64,000 nucleotides of DNA from Tanytarsus gracilentus (taxonomy: Eukaryota > Arthropoda > Insecta > Diptera > Chironomidae): contig JAXRKN010000036.1 of NCBI GenBank assembly GCA_038502055.1, forward strand, positions 806,001-870,000, written 5' to 3'. Both the position numbers and the translations under genes were made by a program. Below the pieces are notes generated by a model. That model worked only from the letters and a program-made list of their open reading frames with translations. It was not told the origin of the DNA and ran no database searches. This document shows positions 1 to 10,933 of the stretch, in pieces. Each line of letters starts with the position of its first letter. The first letter of the stretch is position 1.

Positions 1-1802
1 GTTAATGCATTTACAGTGGTTTAAAAATAACACAACACGCTTACAACATTTTAAAATTTACTTCCTCTCGCTTGAGTAAGTTTTTGTGATTTATTTAAGT
101 GGATTTAAAGTTATGTTTAGCGTCAACATAATTTGCATACAAGGAAGCGCGCTTACGTCATTCATTCATGTAACGAATAGAGTGAGTATGTTGGAAAAAA
201 GTTTTCGATAAGCAAAAAAAGTTTATGTTTTCTGTTAAAGTTCACTGAAACTTCATTAAAGTCCCACAAAACTTTATGTTTACATTTTTCCACACAAAAG
301 CACCGTTTTATATAAATAATTTTTACACCATGGAAATTTCACCTCCAAATGGAAAAGATAAACTTTTTCTCGCTCGTTTCGAGGTTTTATCTCAAGTAAT
401 TAATCTATTTATTTACCATTCTCACCCCACGTGGAGATTTCTTTTTGTTGCATTTTCTCTCTTCGATAATAATCGAGATCATAAAGTGTGTGTGTGAAAA
501 AAGATAAAAGGATGCTTTGTGCTTTCTCCCTCGTGAAGTAACATTTTTGACTGTTTACTTTTCATACGAATATGTTTTTAGTTTTTAGGGTATGTAAATT
601 ATTTTCACATCACCTGTTATAGCATGAAATATTCATGAGGGAACTATTTTTGTATGTTAAGCATAAAATATCAAAAGTGAACTGAGACAAAAATTTGAGA
701 TGGAAAATTTTAAGGTGAAATATTAAAACGTGATCTGCTAATTGTTTCAAACTTAGAAACTTGATGAATTATTTGGAAGGCGGCTAAAACTCCTACGCTG
801 CATTAAAATCACGAACTTATCAGAAATAAAATATTTTTACCACAAATATTTTTGAGAATAAAATTCTTCTGAATAATTTTGCGAGTTAATATAAATTGCT
901 TAATCAAATAAAGAAATCTAATTTTAAAATACCGCGAAATAATTATTTTCTTAATTGATTATTTTTAAAACATTCCAAAACTGATGAAATAAATTAAAAT
1001 TATAACTTTAAGCACAAAGCTTTTAACGGAAATTTATCCTGAACTAAAAAGCTCAAAGCTTAATTTGAATTTTTCCAACGGTAAACTGAAAAATTTATCT
1101 AAACTCTCAAAAAATTTAAGAAAAATTCAATTGTTGTCAATATTTCTTTTACCGAACATTTCTGCATCATTTTAAAATTTAAAGTACTCATTCTTGAGCA
1201 CCCTTTCAGTCATTGATGTCCTCTCTTTTTTATCTGCGTTCTCTTTCCGCATCACAATTTTTTCGTCTTTCGAGTGATGTAGATCGTAAATTTTAAAGTT
1301 GCACGTTTTTTACAGTGAAAATTTCATAATTAATTGATTTTTATTAAAATTTTTAAAGGTGAGTTTAAAAGTAAGCCAAAGCGAGTCTTTAAATGAAATT
1401 TTAGTCGAACATGAGAAAATTTAAAGCAATTTTTTGAACAAATTTCTTCTTCTTAAATTCGCGCCAATTTTTAAAGTTGAATTTTGAGAATTTTAGAGAC
1501 AGAAAATTTAAAGAACTTTTAAATTAATTAAATATAAAAATTGTAATGCTTTTCGAAATTTCTATTTAGAAGTTTTTGCTGTTAAAATTGATCGAGAAAA
1601 TTTTTAAATTAGAAAAATCACGTGTTCAAGAAAAATTTTCTTCTTCGTTGAATTTTATATAAAAATTCGAATAAATTAAGAGCATGACATAGAGAAATAA
1701 TTAGATATTAAAAGTTCTAAACATAAAATTAATTCATGCGTAAAATTTAATTATTTCTTATTTTTCACAAATCAAAAAACTAAAGAAGAAGAAGAATCCA
1801 AA
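1..1802. other. AT-rich upstream region of the Piwi gene
   Basis: No convincing coding region is visible. A good splice donor (AAAG then GTGAGT, GT at 1359-1360) follows a stretch that could be a 5' untranslated exon of the Piwi gene, which would join to an acceptor shortly before the start codon at 1803. That exon is an inference. No TATA-like promoter stands out. Confidence 0.4.
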
Positions 1803-4480
1803 ATGTCGGAAGTCGCTGCTAGAAAATCGGATCCTCGTGGTGGAAAAGCAGGCGGGGAAAACTCAGAAACTGTCATAACAAGACCAATACACATTCAATC
1901 GAAAGTTGGAACGTCTGGAACGCAAGTTAGACTCAAAGCTAACGTCTTTAAGATCGATGAAAAGCCAAATTTTGAATTTAATCAATATCGCTTGGACTTT
2001 GAGCCCGATTTGGAGGAGGTTATGATTCGTAAGGCGCTCGTTGGAAAGCACATTTCTCAATTTGGAGGTGAGCGAGAGAAGTGACATTCGGCTCATAATT
2101 AAATTAATTTTATTAAAGGTTACCTTTATGATGGCACAAATATTTTATTCATCACCTCGAGACTGCCACAAGAGTTAATGTCATTTGACTGCGAAACTCG
2201 CGAAGGTAAAAAGTACAAGCTGACACTTAAATATGCAAATCAGACCATCAGTCGATCGGATCCACGTGCTCTTCTGATTCTAAACATCATGTTGCGACGT
2301 GCAATGGAGGGATTGGATTTGAATCTCATTCAACGTAATCTCTTCGATCCGAAAAATGCTGTAAGTAGTTTAAATTAATTTAATTAAGTAAAATTTTTAA
2401 AAAATTACAATTTCAGATTGATGTCAAAGAGTTTCGTCTGACTTTGTGGCCGGGTTATCAAACATCCATTCGACAGTATGAGAAAAATGTTCTCGTCAAC
2501 TGCGACATGCGTTTCAAAGTAATGCGTCAGGAGACAGTCTACGATATCTTGCGTTCGTGTATCGCTGAAGACTCTCAAAAGGGTCGCGACAATTTCAAGG
2601 CTCAAATTCTCGGCTCTATCGTGTTGGCAAATTACGGTAAAAAGAGGACATACAAAATTGACGATGTCGATTTTACAAAGACACCAAAGAGCACATTCGA
2701 ATGGAAAGGACGCACAGTCAGCTACATGGACTACTTCAAGGAACAGTACTCAATCAACATTAAAGACGGCAATCAGCCCATGCTTTTGTGTAAATCAAAG
2801 GTGAGATTTTTAACAATTTTGAATTGTTTTAAAATTTAAATAATAATTTTTTCCAGGAACGTCAAGTTCGCGCCAACAATGACAAAGGAGAGTTGGTTTG
2901 TTTAGTTCCGGAGTTGATTCTTGCAACCGGCTTAACAGACTCCATGCGTAATAATTTTCAACTGATGCGTGCATTGGCTGAACATACTCGCATGGATCCG
3001 ATGAGGCGTGTCGAGCGATTGCTTGACTTCAACAAGCGCTTACAAAGCACGCCCAAGGCCATGGAACAATTCGCTCAATTTCAAACGAAATTGAATCCCG
3101 AATTGGTCGAGTTTACGGGTCGCGAACTGACGCAGGAACAAATGATCTTTGGTGAGGGCAAAACATGCATGAATGAGTCTCGAAATGTTGATTGGACGAA
3201 TCCGATGAAAAGTAACTTCATGTACACGAATGTTGACCTGAAACGTTGGGTGATTCTCGCTCCGCGTCGTGCCATGGAAGATACAAATAAATTCCTTCAG
3301 CTGTTAGTTGATGTCGCTCGAGGAATGAAGTACAACATGGGTAATCCAAAGATCTTCGAAATTTCGGACGATCGTGTTGGCAGTTATGCAAATGAGCTCT
3401 CAAAAATCGTTCAAGTTGATCCCAAATTGATTATGGTTGTGTTGCCAAATAACTCGGCCGATCGTTATGCAGCAGTGAAAAAACTGACTTGCATCAACAA
3501 TGCCATTCCCACGCAGGTCATTGTACAAAAGACAATGGTACCGAAGAAGGGAAACATTGGCGCTGTAAAATCGATCGCAACTAAAGTTCTCATACAGATG
3601 AACTGCAAACTTGGTGGAGCAGCGTGGATGATCAAGATGCCGCTAAATGGATGCATGGTCGCTGGATTTGATGTTAATCACGATAGCACCAACAAGAACA
3701 AATCTTATGGTGCATTTGTCGCTGCATTGGACATCAAGCAAAAAGCTAAATTCTTCAGTTCCGTCTCGGCACACACCAGCGGTGAAGAATGCTCCAATAA
3801 CATCACAATCCACATGCGTAAAGGTGAATTTAAAATTGACAAAATCGACATAGTTAAAATTATTTCTTAATCTTAGCTCTTAATACCTATCACGGCGAAT
3901 ATGGCACACTTCCAGCGAGAATTCTCTTCTATCGCGATGGAGTTGGCGACGGTGACATTGATTTTGTTAATCGAGTCGAAGTGAAAGCACTCAACGCATT
4001 GTTTAGTGAGGTCTATGAGAAAGCAGAAAGTCAACCGCTTTTCTGTTTCATTATCGTCAACAAGCGAATTAACATGCGAATCTTCAAGACTGTTGGAAAT
4101 CGTGTGGAAAATCCGCCATCGGGAACGATCGTCGACAATACCGTCACTCAGCCTGAACGCTACGACTTTTACTTGATCAGTCAGTCCGTCAGACAAGGGA
4201 CGGTTTCACCAACATCTTACAACATCATTTACGACACTTTTGGACTTGCACCGGATAAGCTTCAGATCTTAACATATAAGTGCTGTCATCTTTACTACAA
4301 CTGGTGAATAATTTTAATTTTTAATTTTTTTCAATTTTAATATTAAATAACTTTTTTAGGTCTGGAACAACTCGTGTACCGGCTGTTGTTCAGTACTGTC
4401 AGAAACTGGCTATGCTTGTCGGGCAACACTTGCACGCGACACCACAACCGTCACTCGAGAATCAACTTTACTTCTTGTGA
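1803..4480 (+). CDS. piwi: Piwi-clade Argonaute protein, 801 aa, six coding exons
   Basis: Exons: 1803-2067, 2119-2360, 2417-2800, 2857-3823, 3877-4303, 4360-4480; all joins are GT-AG and keep the frame. The product is a piRNA-binding Argonaute. The N domain is followed by PAZ (about residues 230-340), a MID domain with the guide 5'-end pocket (DRYAAVKK ... PTQVI, near 460-490) and PIWI (about 540-790). It ends in LYFL, as Piwi proteins do. Catalytic Asp residues are D569 (GFDVNHD) and D640 (FYRDGVGDG), but the position normally His (QYAHKLA) is Gln776 (QYCQKLA). Drosophila Piwi, from memory, has Lys there, so this looks nearer Piwi than Aubergine, although midges have several Piwi paralogs. 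The N terminus is short, with one RGG and no Arg-Gly cluster. AATAAA lies at 4655. Family certain; orthology uncertain. Confidence 0.93.
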
Positions 4481-5626
4481 AGTGCTTTAAATTCTCAGCA
4501 TATCATTGCATCATTTTCGATGCGTAAACTTAAACGTCATGCATGACCATTCCTACAAAAATAATAACATAAAAACATATTTAAGATTTTCATAAGAGAA
4601 AAGTAACTCCAAAATACTTTAGAAATTAAATTATTTTTTTTAAACTTTTATGTGAATAAAATTTGATCAGAAACATACGATGATGACTGAAGGTAAAAAA
4701 AGTCTTTGACTTAAAATTTTGGCAAATTAAATTAATTTTATTTTCCAGATGAGGGAAATGTACTAACTAAAAATACTTTTCCAAATTAAATAATTTTCAG
4801 GAGCATTCTCCAAAAATATATGTTGAGGAAAAGAAAACTCCATAAATTAGGTCTGATCAAATTTTTAATTTAATTTTAATTTTAAAATTCTATTCATTTA
4901 TTCAAAAAAACTCAGGAATTTTAAATTTTATTATTTCAAAAATAAAATTTCTCACAAAATTTATGAACGTGTCCTTTTTGAAATTGATATTTAAATATTT
5001 TTTTGTGTTATTCAAGAAGCATGTACAATTTTTTCTTGGAGGGTTTCAGTTTCAGGTTGAAGAATGAGTAAAAGTTCACTCACCGTTGAAGTTGTAGTAG
5101 ACGTCCGTTAATTATGTCACAATTAAATTTTATCCTAAATTCCTTTTAAAATTAAATTTTTAACAAATTCCTAATTTATTTTTCACATTATAATGCATTA
5201 CATAATTTATGATTTTTTTCATTCATTTCTGAAAATAAATCAGTCGGCAGTGGAATCAATCGATAGCGGTTGTATTTATTGATTTTATATTTATTAAACA
5301 AAAGTCAGCGTGAAGTTGATTCTGAGATTTATTCAATTGTGATTTATACTCCAATAAAATAAAATAAAAATATTTTAATTAAAAATTCCTTCAATTAGTT
5401 GTAACAAAATAATTTTTGCATCGAGCACATGATGAGTTCTCTTATCTCTATATAACATTTTGAGAATTTAAATTCTTATCATCACATACGAAATTGAAAC
5501 CGTGAGAGAAAACGATGCATCCCTCTCTTAATCTGTAAAACAGACATCAGAACAATTAATCGCTAGCTCAGTGAGTCTTTAAAAGTTGAAGAGCAAACAA
5601 GTGAAAGAGTAAAATTTCCGTCAAAC
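4481..5626. other. Piwi 3' flank and intergenic DNA
   Basis: It holds the probable Piwi polyadenylation signal (AATAAA, 4655-4660) and the promoter of the next gene near 5450. I see no coding sequence between them. Confidence 0.6.
5441..5455 (+). promoter_or_regulatory. TATA box with adjacent GATA-type site
   Basis: TATATAA at 5449-5455 lies directly after CTTATCT (the reverse of AGATAAG, a GATA-factor site) at 5441-5447. Transcription would begin near 5480, about 145 bases before the start codon at 5627. GATA sites beside a TATA box are common in insect gut and fat-body genes; that tissue inference is mine. Confidence 0.45.
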
Positions 5627-7238
5627 ATGGCAGAGCAAAAGTCGTGGAACCTTAAAATGACGGAGTTCGCGAAACGGACAGAAAATCCATTGAGAAAAAT
5701 TTGGGAAGGACCGAGAATTGTGCCGAACAGTGAAAAAGAGGCGATCAGATTTCAAATTGGTAATTTTTAATATTAATTTTCATTACAAATCTTTATATGA
5801 AATTTAAAATAATTTTCAGGCGATCCGACGATATTCAAGAATTTTAAAGCGGCACCGGAAAGCGTCGACGCCATCAGACATGCCCTTGATAATGATTCTT
5901 TTTCGTATACAGTAAGAAAAGTCTTTTTAAATTGTAAAAATTATTTTTACTTTTTTTCTTTATAGGTCAGTGCCGGCTTAGAATCAGCTCGAATCGCTGT
6001 TGCTGAATATGTAAATGAAAATAATTCTGATGATAACAACAATAATCTTAATCGCGTCTCTTCGGAAGACATACTCTTGACAAGTGGATGCTCGCAATCC
6101 ATTGAAATTGCGAGTCGAGTATTGGCATCGATTGGTGATAACATTCTCATACCGAGGCCTACTTGGAATTACACCACGTGGATGTGCGGAAGTGGAATTG
6201 AGGTGCAATATTATAATCTTGATCCCGAGAGGAAGTTTTTCATCGATCTCGAGCATCTCGAGAGTTTGATAAATGAAAGAACACGAGCGATTTTGGTGAA
6301 TAATGTTGGAAATCCATGCGGTAAAATTAGAATTTAAAAAAGACGTTAAATTTTAAAAAATTAAAAAATATTTTTTAGGTAACGTTTTTACTAAAGAGCA
6401 CATGCTGGATTTAATATCGATAGCCGAACGCCACAAAATTCCAATAATTTCCGATGGTAAATTAAATGATTTTTTTCTTAATTTTATGCTAATTTATTTT
6501 TAATTTTAGATATTTACGAGAAATTCGTGTACCCCGATTGCAAATATTACTCACTGTCATCGTTATCAAAGAATGTTCCCGTGCTCTCGTGCAGTGGACT
6601 GACAAAACGTTTTATGATGCCCGGGATTCGCATGGGTAATTTATAAAGTTCAAATAAATTAACGATTAAGTAAAAAAAATTAAATTCATTAAGGTTGGAT
6701 TGTGATTCACGATCGAAATAATCAGTTCAAAGAGATAAGAAATGGCCTTCAAAATATAGCGGGAAGAAATTTCTGGCCCAACTCAACCGTACAATTAGCA
6801 CTGCCGGACATACTCAAGAACACACCTTCCGAATATTTCGTCGATAACTCGCGTCGTGTTTATGTAAATTTTACAACTTTTTATTGACACTATTTTTTAC
6901 GATTTTGTTTACAGCAACACGCGTTAACGGCGTATGAAATTCTTAAAGATGCACCAGGTGCGTCACCTATCATGCCGAGTGGAAGTTTTTATATGATGAT
7001 TAAAATTGATATGGAAAAATTTTCCAACTTCAATTCGACCATGGATGTCTTCAGGAGTCTTATCGAAGAGGAAAATGTTCACGTGTTTCCGGGTGAAATT
7101 TTCAATTTTCCTGGATTAATTCGAATTGTGTTAACAGTTCCAGTCGATGCACTAATCGATGGTTGTACTCGAATCAAAGAATTTTTTGAGAGAAACTACA
7201 AATTGAGCGAAAGTGAAAAATTTCTAAAAAAGGGTTAA
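5627..7238 (+). CDS. Tyrosine-aminotransferase-type PLP enzyme, copy A, 425 aa
   Basis: Exons: 5627-5759, 5820-5911, 5966-6320, 6379-6456, 6510-6635, 6694-6863, 6915-7238. It is a fold-type I PLP aminotransferase of the tyrosine aminotransferase subgroup (transamination of tyrosine or related amino acids with 2-oxoglutarate). Seen in order: FSYTVSAGLESAR, LTSGCSQSIEI, PRPTWNYTTW, NNVGNPCG (substrate/PLP Asn), ISDDIYEKF (PLP ring Asp and Tyr), SGLTKRF with Schiff-base Lys252, and PGIRMGW (phosphate-binding Arg). Length fits the family (about 420-450). The N terminus (MAEQKSWNLKMTEF) is short and shows no targeting peptide, so it is probably cytosolic. A second ATG at 5657 (MTEF) is possible. 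AATAAA at 7237 overlaps the stop. It is a tandem paralog of the gene at 8305-10009. Substrate preference is not readable from sequence. Confidence 0.9.
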
Positions 7239-7363
7239 TAAAATTTTTTTTGAAATCAACTTTTTATTTTTACGTGAACGACCTTCAGAGAAAAATTCGA
7301 GCACTTTCAAATATTTGCAGTCAACAATTCAAATGCTAATTGAATGTGAGATGTTATGATGTC

Positions 7364-7370
7364 TATAAAG
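7364..7370 (+). promoter_or_regulatory. TATA box of the small secreted-protein gene
   Basis: TATAAAG lies 78 bases before the start codon at 7448. A start site near 7395 would give a 5' leader of about 50 bases. Confidence 0.5.
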
Positions 7371-7447
7371 ATGACTGAAGAACTATTTTCTGGTTCAATT
7401 GTCGAATGAGATTTAAACGAGTTGGTTTAGCGAAGAAGTGAAAGAAA

Positions 7448-7840
7448 ATGAAGTTAGAAAAAATTATTTTGTGTGCATTTTTAATTATGTTGTTCATAGC
7501 TGACACTTTTGTCGCTTCATCGCCAACACCTGGTGAGTGAGAGAACATTAAAAATATTTTATGTAAAAATTATTTTGTGATCTTTTAATTTTTAGGCCCA
7601 CAATATCCGTTTACAATCAATAATCGAGTGCGTGACAGATACGAAAGGACTAAAACTGTAAAAAGTGGAAGAATTAGAAAGAAAAGTGAGTTTTTTATCA
7701 TTAATTTCTCGAAATAACAAAAATTAATATTAATTTTCTCTCTTTTAGAAATTCGCATTGATTATGAAGATATTTTTGAAAAAGATACGAGAAGACTTGC
7801 ATTTCTAAGTTTTAAGGTTCCTTCATACGTTCATGGCTAA
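7448..7840 (+). CDS. Small basic secreted protein, 88 aa, three exons
   Basis: Exons: 7448-7532, 7596-7685, 7749-7840. All junctions are GT-AG with matching phase 1. I do not recognise the family. The first 23 or so residues form a signal peptide (MKLEKIILCAFLIMLFIADT, then FVAS), followed by a Pro-rich start (SSPTPGPQYPF). The mature part is basic in the middle (RVRDRYERTKTVKSGRIRKK) with several dibasic sites, then acidic (DYEDIFEKD), and ends KVPSYVHG. It has no cysteine after the signal peptide. A TATA box precedes it and AATAAA follows at 7984. It sits alone between the two aminotransferase copies. A secreted peptide precursor or a small immune effector are both possible; neither is shown. 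Confidence 0.7.
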
Positions 7841-8132
7841 AAAATATCAAAGGAAATCAACAAAAAAAATGTGAAAATTAAACCAAATTTTAGGAGATTC
7901 AAACCTAAGACATTCGTAAAATTAAATTTATATTTTTAATGCGTTGTTAAATTAGTTAAATATTATTTTATTCTATTTATCACAATAAAATTATTTTTTT
8001 ATGCGCACAAGCAGGAGTTTGCTAATTTTTAAAAAATTCCTTAGAATCACGAGTTGATAAATATTTTTAAAATCAATTATCACTCCTCAAAAGCAGAGCA
8101 ATTGGATCTTTTTTAAAAAATTCTTGGATATT

Positions 8133-8140
8133 TATATAAA
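8133..8140 (+). promoter_or_regulatory. TATA box of aminotransferase copy B
   Basis: TATATAAA lies about 170 bases upstream of the start codon at 8305, implying transcription from near 8165. The rest of 7841-8304 holds the polyadenylation signal of the upstream gene (7984) and otherwise nothing I can identify. Confidence 0.5.
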
Positions 8141-8304
8141 AAGTTAGCAGAGCGTGAATTAAAAAAAGCACGCGTGTATTGAGAAGAAATTCTTTTAATT
8201 TAAATTATCAACGATTAAATTAACGTTCAGCGAAATTATATTTTCAAGTGTTCAAGTTATTCTCTTTCGTGCACTTGTTCGAAATCGCTCTTATCGTCTC
8301 GAAA

Positions 8305-10009
8305 ATGTCGCGAACACTTTTTACTTTCAAATTTTTAAAATCTTTTGTTCAATTAAGAAACTCAAGCAGCTGTACACAAGAATGGAATATCAAAATGAGC
8401 GAATTTTCAGCTATAACTGTGAACCCACTACGTAGTATATGGGAGAGACATCAACCGAAAGGAAATAAGAACAAAACTGAGATTCACTTACAGCCAGGCG
8501 ATCCAACATTAAGTGGTGAAAATTGACTTAAATTTGAATTTTGGTTTTCACACCCAAAAATACAAGAAATAAATTTATTTTTTTAAAAATCTCAGACCTC
8601 ATTCAAAAATTAAGTGAATTAAGTCGCAATCAATATGTTATCACTTTTTGTTTTCATTTAAAAATATTTTGCTAGTAAAAACAAAAAATATTATTTGCAC
8701 CCCTAAAATTTAACAAAAATAAAAATAATTTTTTAGGTCACTTTCCACCTCACGAAGTCGTGAAGGATGCTTTACATGAAGCGATTAAAAATGAAAAGTT
8801 TTCTTATGGCGAAACGAGAGGAAATTTAATCGCAAGGCAAGCCGTTGCTGATTATTGCAAGAATATGGGACAAGTGACGGCTGATAATGTGTTCTTAACA
8901 ACCGGATGCAGCATGGCATTTGAAATAGTTGTACGAACTCTGGCCAATTCTGGTAATGAATTTTATGACTGATTTAATTTCATTGAATAATTTAATTTTA
9001 GGTGATAATGTTTTAATTCCTCGACCTGGATGGAGTTACACCACGTGGATGTTAGGTGCTGGAATTGTGCCTAAATTTTACGATCTTGATCCTGACAAAG
9101 GTTGGAATGTTAATCTTGATCAGCTTGAGAGTCAAATTGATAAAGACACTCGTGCAATTATTTGCAACTCTCCTGGCAACCCATGCGGTAAAATATTCAT
9201 AAATTGTGTAATTTTTTAATTTTATGATCAACTTTTAAAAGGAAACGTTTTTAGCAAGGAACACATTTTATCAATAATCGGTAATTATTTAAACTTTACA
9301 ACAACTTTAATATTTTAAAAAATTACCTAGATATTGCTGATCGCCACAAAATTCCTATAATTAGCGATGAAATTTACGAGTTTTTCACTTTTCCTGGAAT
9401 CGATCATTTTTCATTTGCGGAACTTTCAAAAAATGTCCCAATTGTCATTTTGAGTGGCCTCACAAAGAGATTCCTAATTCCTTCGACTCGCTTGGACTGG
9501 ATCGTGATTTGTGATCGAGGAAATAAATTGAGTGAAATTCGACAGGGAATTCTAAATTTAATGGGCAGAAATTTTTACCCTAACAGCACGATTCAACTTG
9601 CATTACCGAGAATTTTAAAAGAAATTCCAGACGAATGGTTTGACGACAACAACAGGAAAATTTATGTGAGATATTTTTTTTATCAATTTAATTAACTTTA
9701 AAATTTTGCTTTAAGAAAAATGCAAAAATACTTTACGATCGCTTGAAAAATGTTCCTGGAGTCAAACCAATAATGCCGAAAGGAGCGATCTATATGTTTC
9801 TTGGTGTTCATGTTGAAGAATTTAAGGACATCGAATCAAGCATTGACTTCATGAGGAAATTAGCTCAAGAGGAGAGCGTCTTTTGCATTCCATCTGAATG
9901 TTTCAATTATCCCGGATTTTTGCGAATTGTTATATCGTCCTCGGAAGAAATTCTGATCGAGGCTGCAAATAGAATTGCAGAATTTGCTGTTAGACATTGC
10001 AAAAATTAA
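8305..10009 (+). CDS. Tyrosine-aminotransferase-type PLP enzyme, copy B, 426 aa, probably mitochondrial
   Basis: Exons: 8305-8515, 8737-8952, 9002-9187, 9242-9280, 9331-9665, 9716-10009. The frame opens earlier only with GTG, so the ATG at 8305 is chosen. The first 22 residues (MSRTLFTFKFLKSFVQLRNS) are basic, hydroxylated and free of acid, like a mitochondrial presequence; copy A lacks this. Downstream of it lies EWNIKMSEF, matching copy A's SWNLKMTEF, so translation from the inner Met would give a cytosolic form. Core motifs are kept: PGDPTLSG, LTTGCSMAFEI, NSPGNPCG, ISDEIYEFF and SGLTKRF (Lys263). The phosphate loop reads PSTRLDW where copy A has PGIRMGW: the Arg stays but both glycines are lost, which may alter cofactor binding. 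The 3' end converges on the BTB gene; AATAAA near 10034. Confidence 0.9.
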
Positions 10010-10047
10010 TTTTTTATTCATGTGAACTTAAGCAATAAAATAAAATC

Positions 10048-10167
10048 TTAAATTGAATTTCGCTGATGAATTGTTCGCATGTGCTTGCGAACGTAGTATG
10101 GGCAGTTGGAGATGACACGATCTGGATTATTATTGCAGTATTTAACATGCTCATTTCGATGTTTCAT
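10048..10167 (-). pseudogene. Possible out-of-frame C2H2 zinc-finger remnant behind the BTB gene
   Basis: On the - strand, overlapping the end of the BTB reading frame but one base out of frame, is an open stretch of 39 codons. It reads KHRNEHVKYCNNNPDRV, then NCPYYVRKHMRTIHQR. This resembles the paired fingers of BTB zinc-finger proteins: an H-x4-C-x3-P linker, CPY, then HMRTIH. The part between CPY and YVRKHM is too short for a full finger, as if some residues were deleted. It could be a decayed finger, an exon reached by alternative splicing, or chance. Confidence 0.35.
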
Positions 10168-10725
10168 ATTTGATACCTTCTTTCGCTGACTTACGACGAT
10201 TTGCTGGACGTGTGGAAACTTTCATGACGTTTTCTTTTGCTCTCATCATTGATTTGATATCCATTTCACCTGTTGAATCGCATTCAGTTTCGACGTAGAA
10301 AATTTCTTGCTTGACTTTGGCATCTAAGTATTCCACATTTTTTGTCAAGATTTTGAGATTTTCGAGAGTTTTGAGGAATCGCAAAACATCCGGTTGATTT
10401 ACTTCAACTTTTCCGCAGTAAATTAGTTCCAAAATCATGGACAGAAAAGTGTGTGGAACATCGAAAAGAACCATCGCTATAAAATTATAAAAAATAGCTT
10501 TAAAAAGCTTACTTTTTTTGGATATGAAGCGTTACCTGGATTCTTATCTGGAAGTAATGCCAAAATCTGTTCAAAGTACGTACTGGAAATTGACAAAACA
10601 ATTTTGTGAGCTTGAATTTTATGTCCATCGGCTATTAAAATGCAATCTGTCAAATATTCTCTTTTGAGGTAATCAAAGTACTTTGCATTCAATGCTGGCT
10701 GAATATGTTTGATTGTTATTTTCAT
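10151..10725 (-). CDS. BTB/POZ domain protein, 171 aa, two exons
   Basis: Exons (minus): 10725-10536 and 10476-10151, joined through a 59-base intron (GTAACG ... TATAG), phase 1. Residues about 15-115 form a BTB domain: YLTDCILIADGHKIQAHKIV, then LSISSTYFEQIL, then LFDVPHTFLSMILELIYCGK and a helix through the 110s. BTB domains mediate homo- or heteromeric assembly. The spacing is that of insect BTB zinc-finger (Lola/Tramtrack group) proteins, but no in-frame finger follows. The tail is short and basic (STRPANRRKSAKEGIKYE). The frame stops where a zinc-finger-like stretch starts in another frame. A strong donor-like GTAAGT (10194-10189) lies inside the last exon, so a longer spliced isoform is conceivable. 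Confidence 0.78.
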
Positions 10726-10933
10726 TATTAAAACTTTTGCTCTCAGTTTTTTGTGATTTTAAATTAATTTTAAATTGAAATATTTTTGTAAACAAAGATT
10801 TTTGGCGCCAATTATTTTAAATTTCAAGAAATCGTTAAGATAAAATTAATTTCTAAAATTTTTATTGGTTACCGGAAAATCGTTAAAAAAGTTATAATGA
10901 ATAATTAACAATTATTTTTCTCCAGAAAAATAT

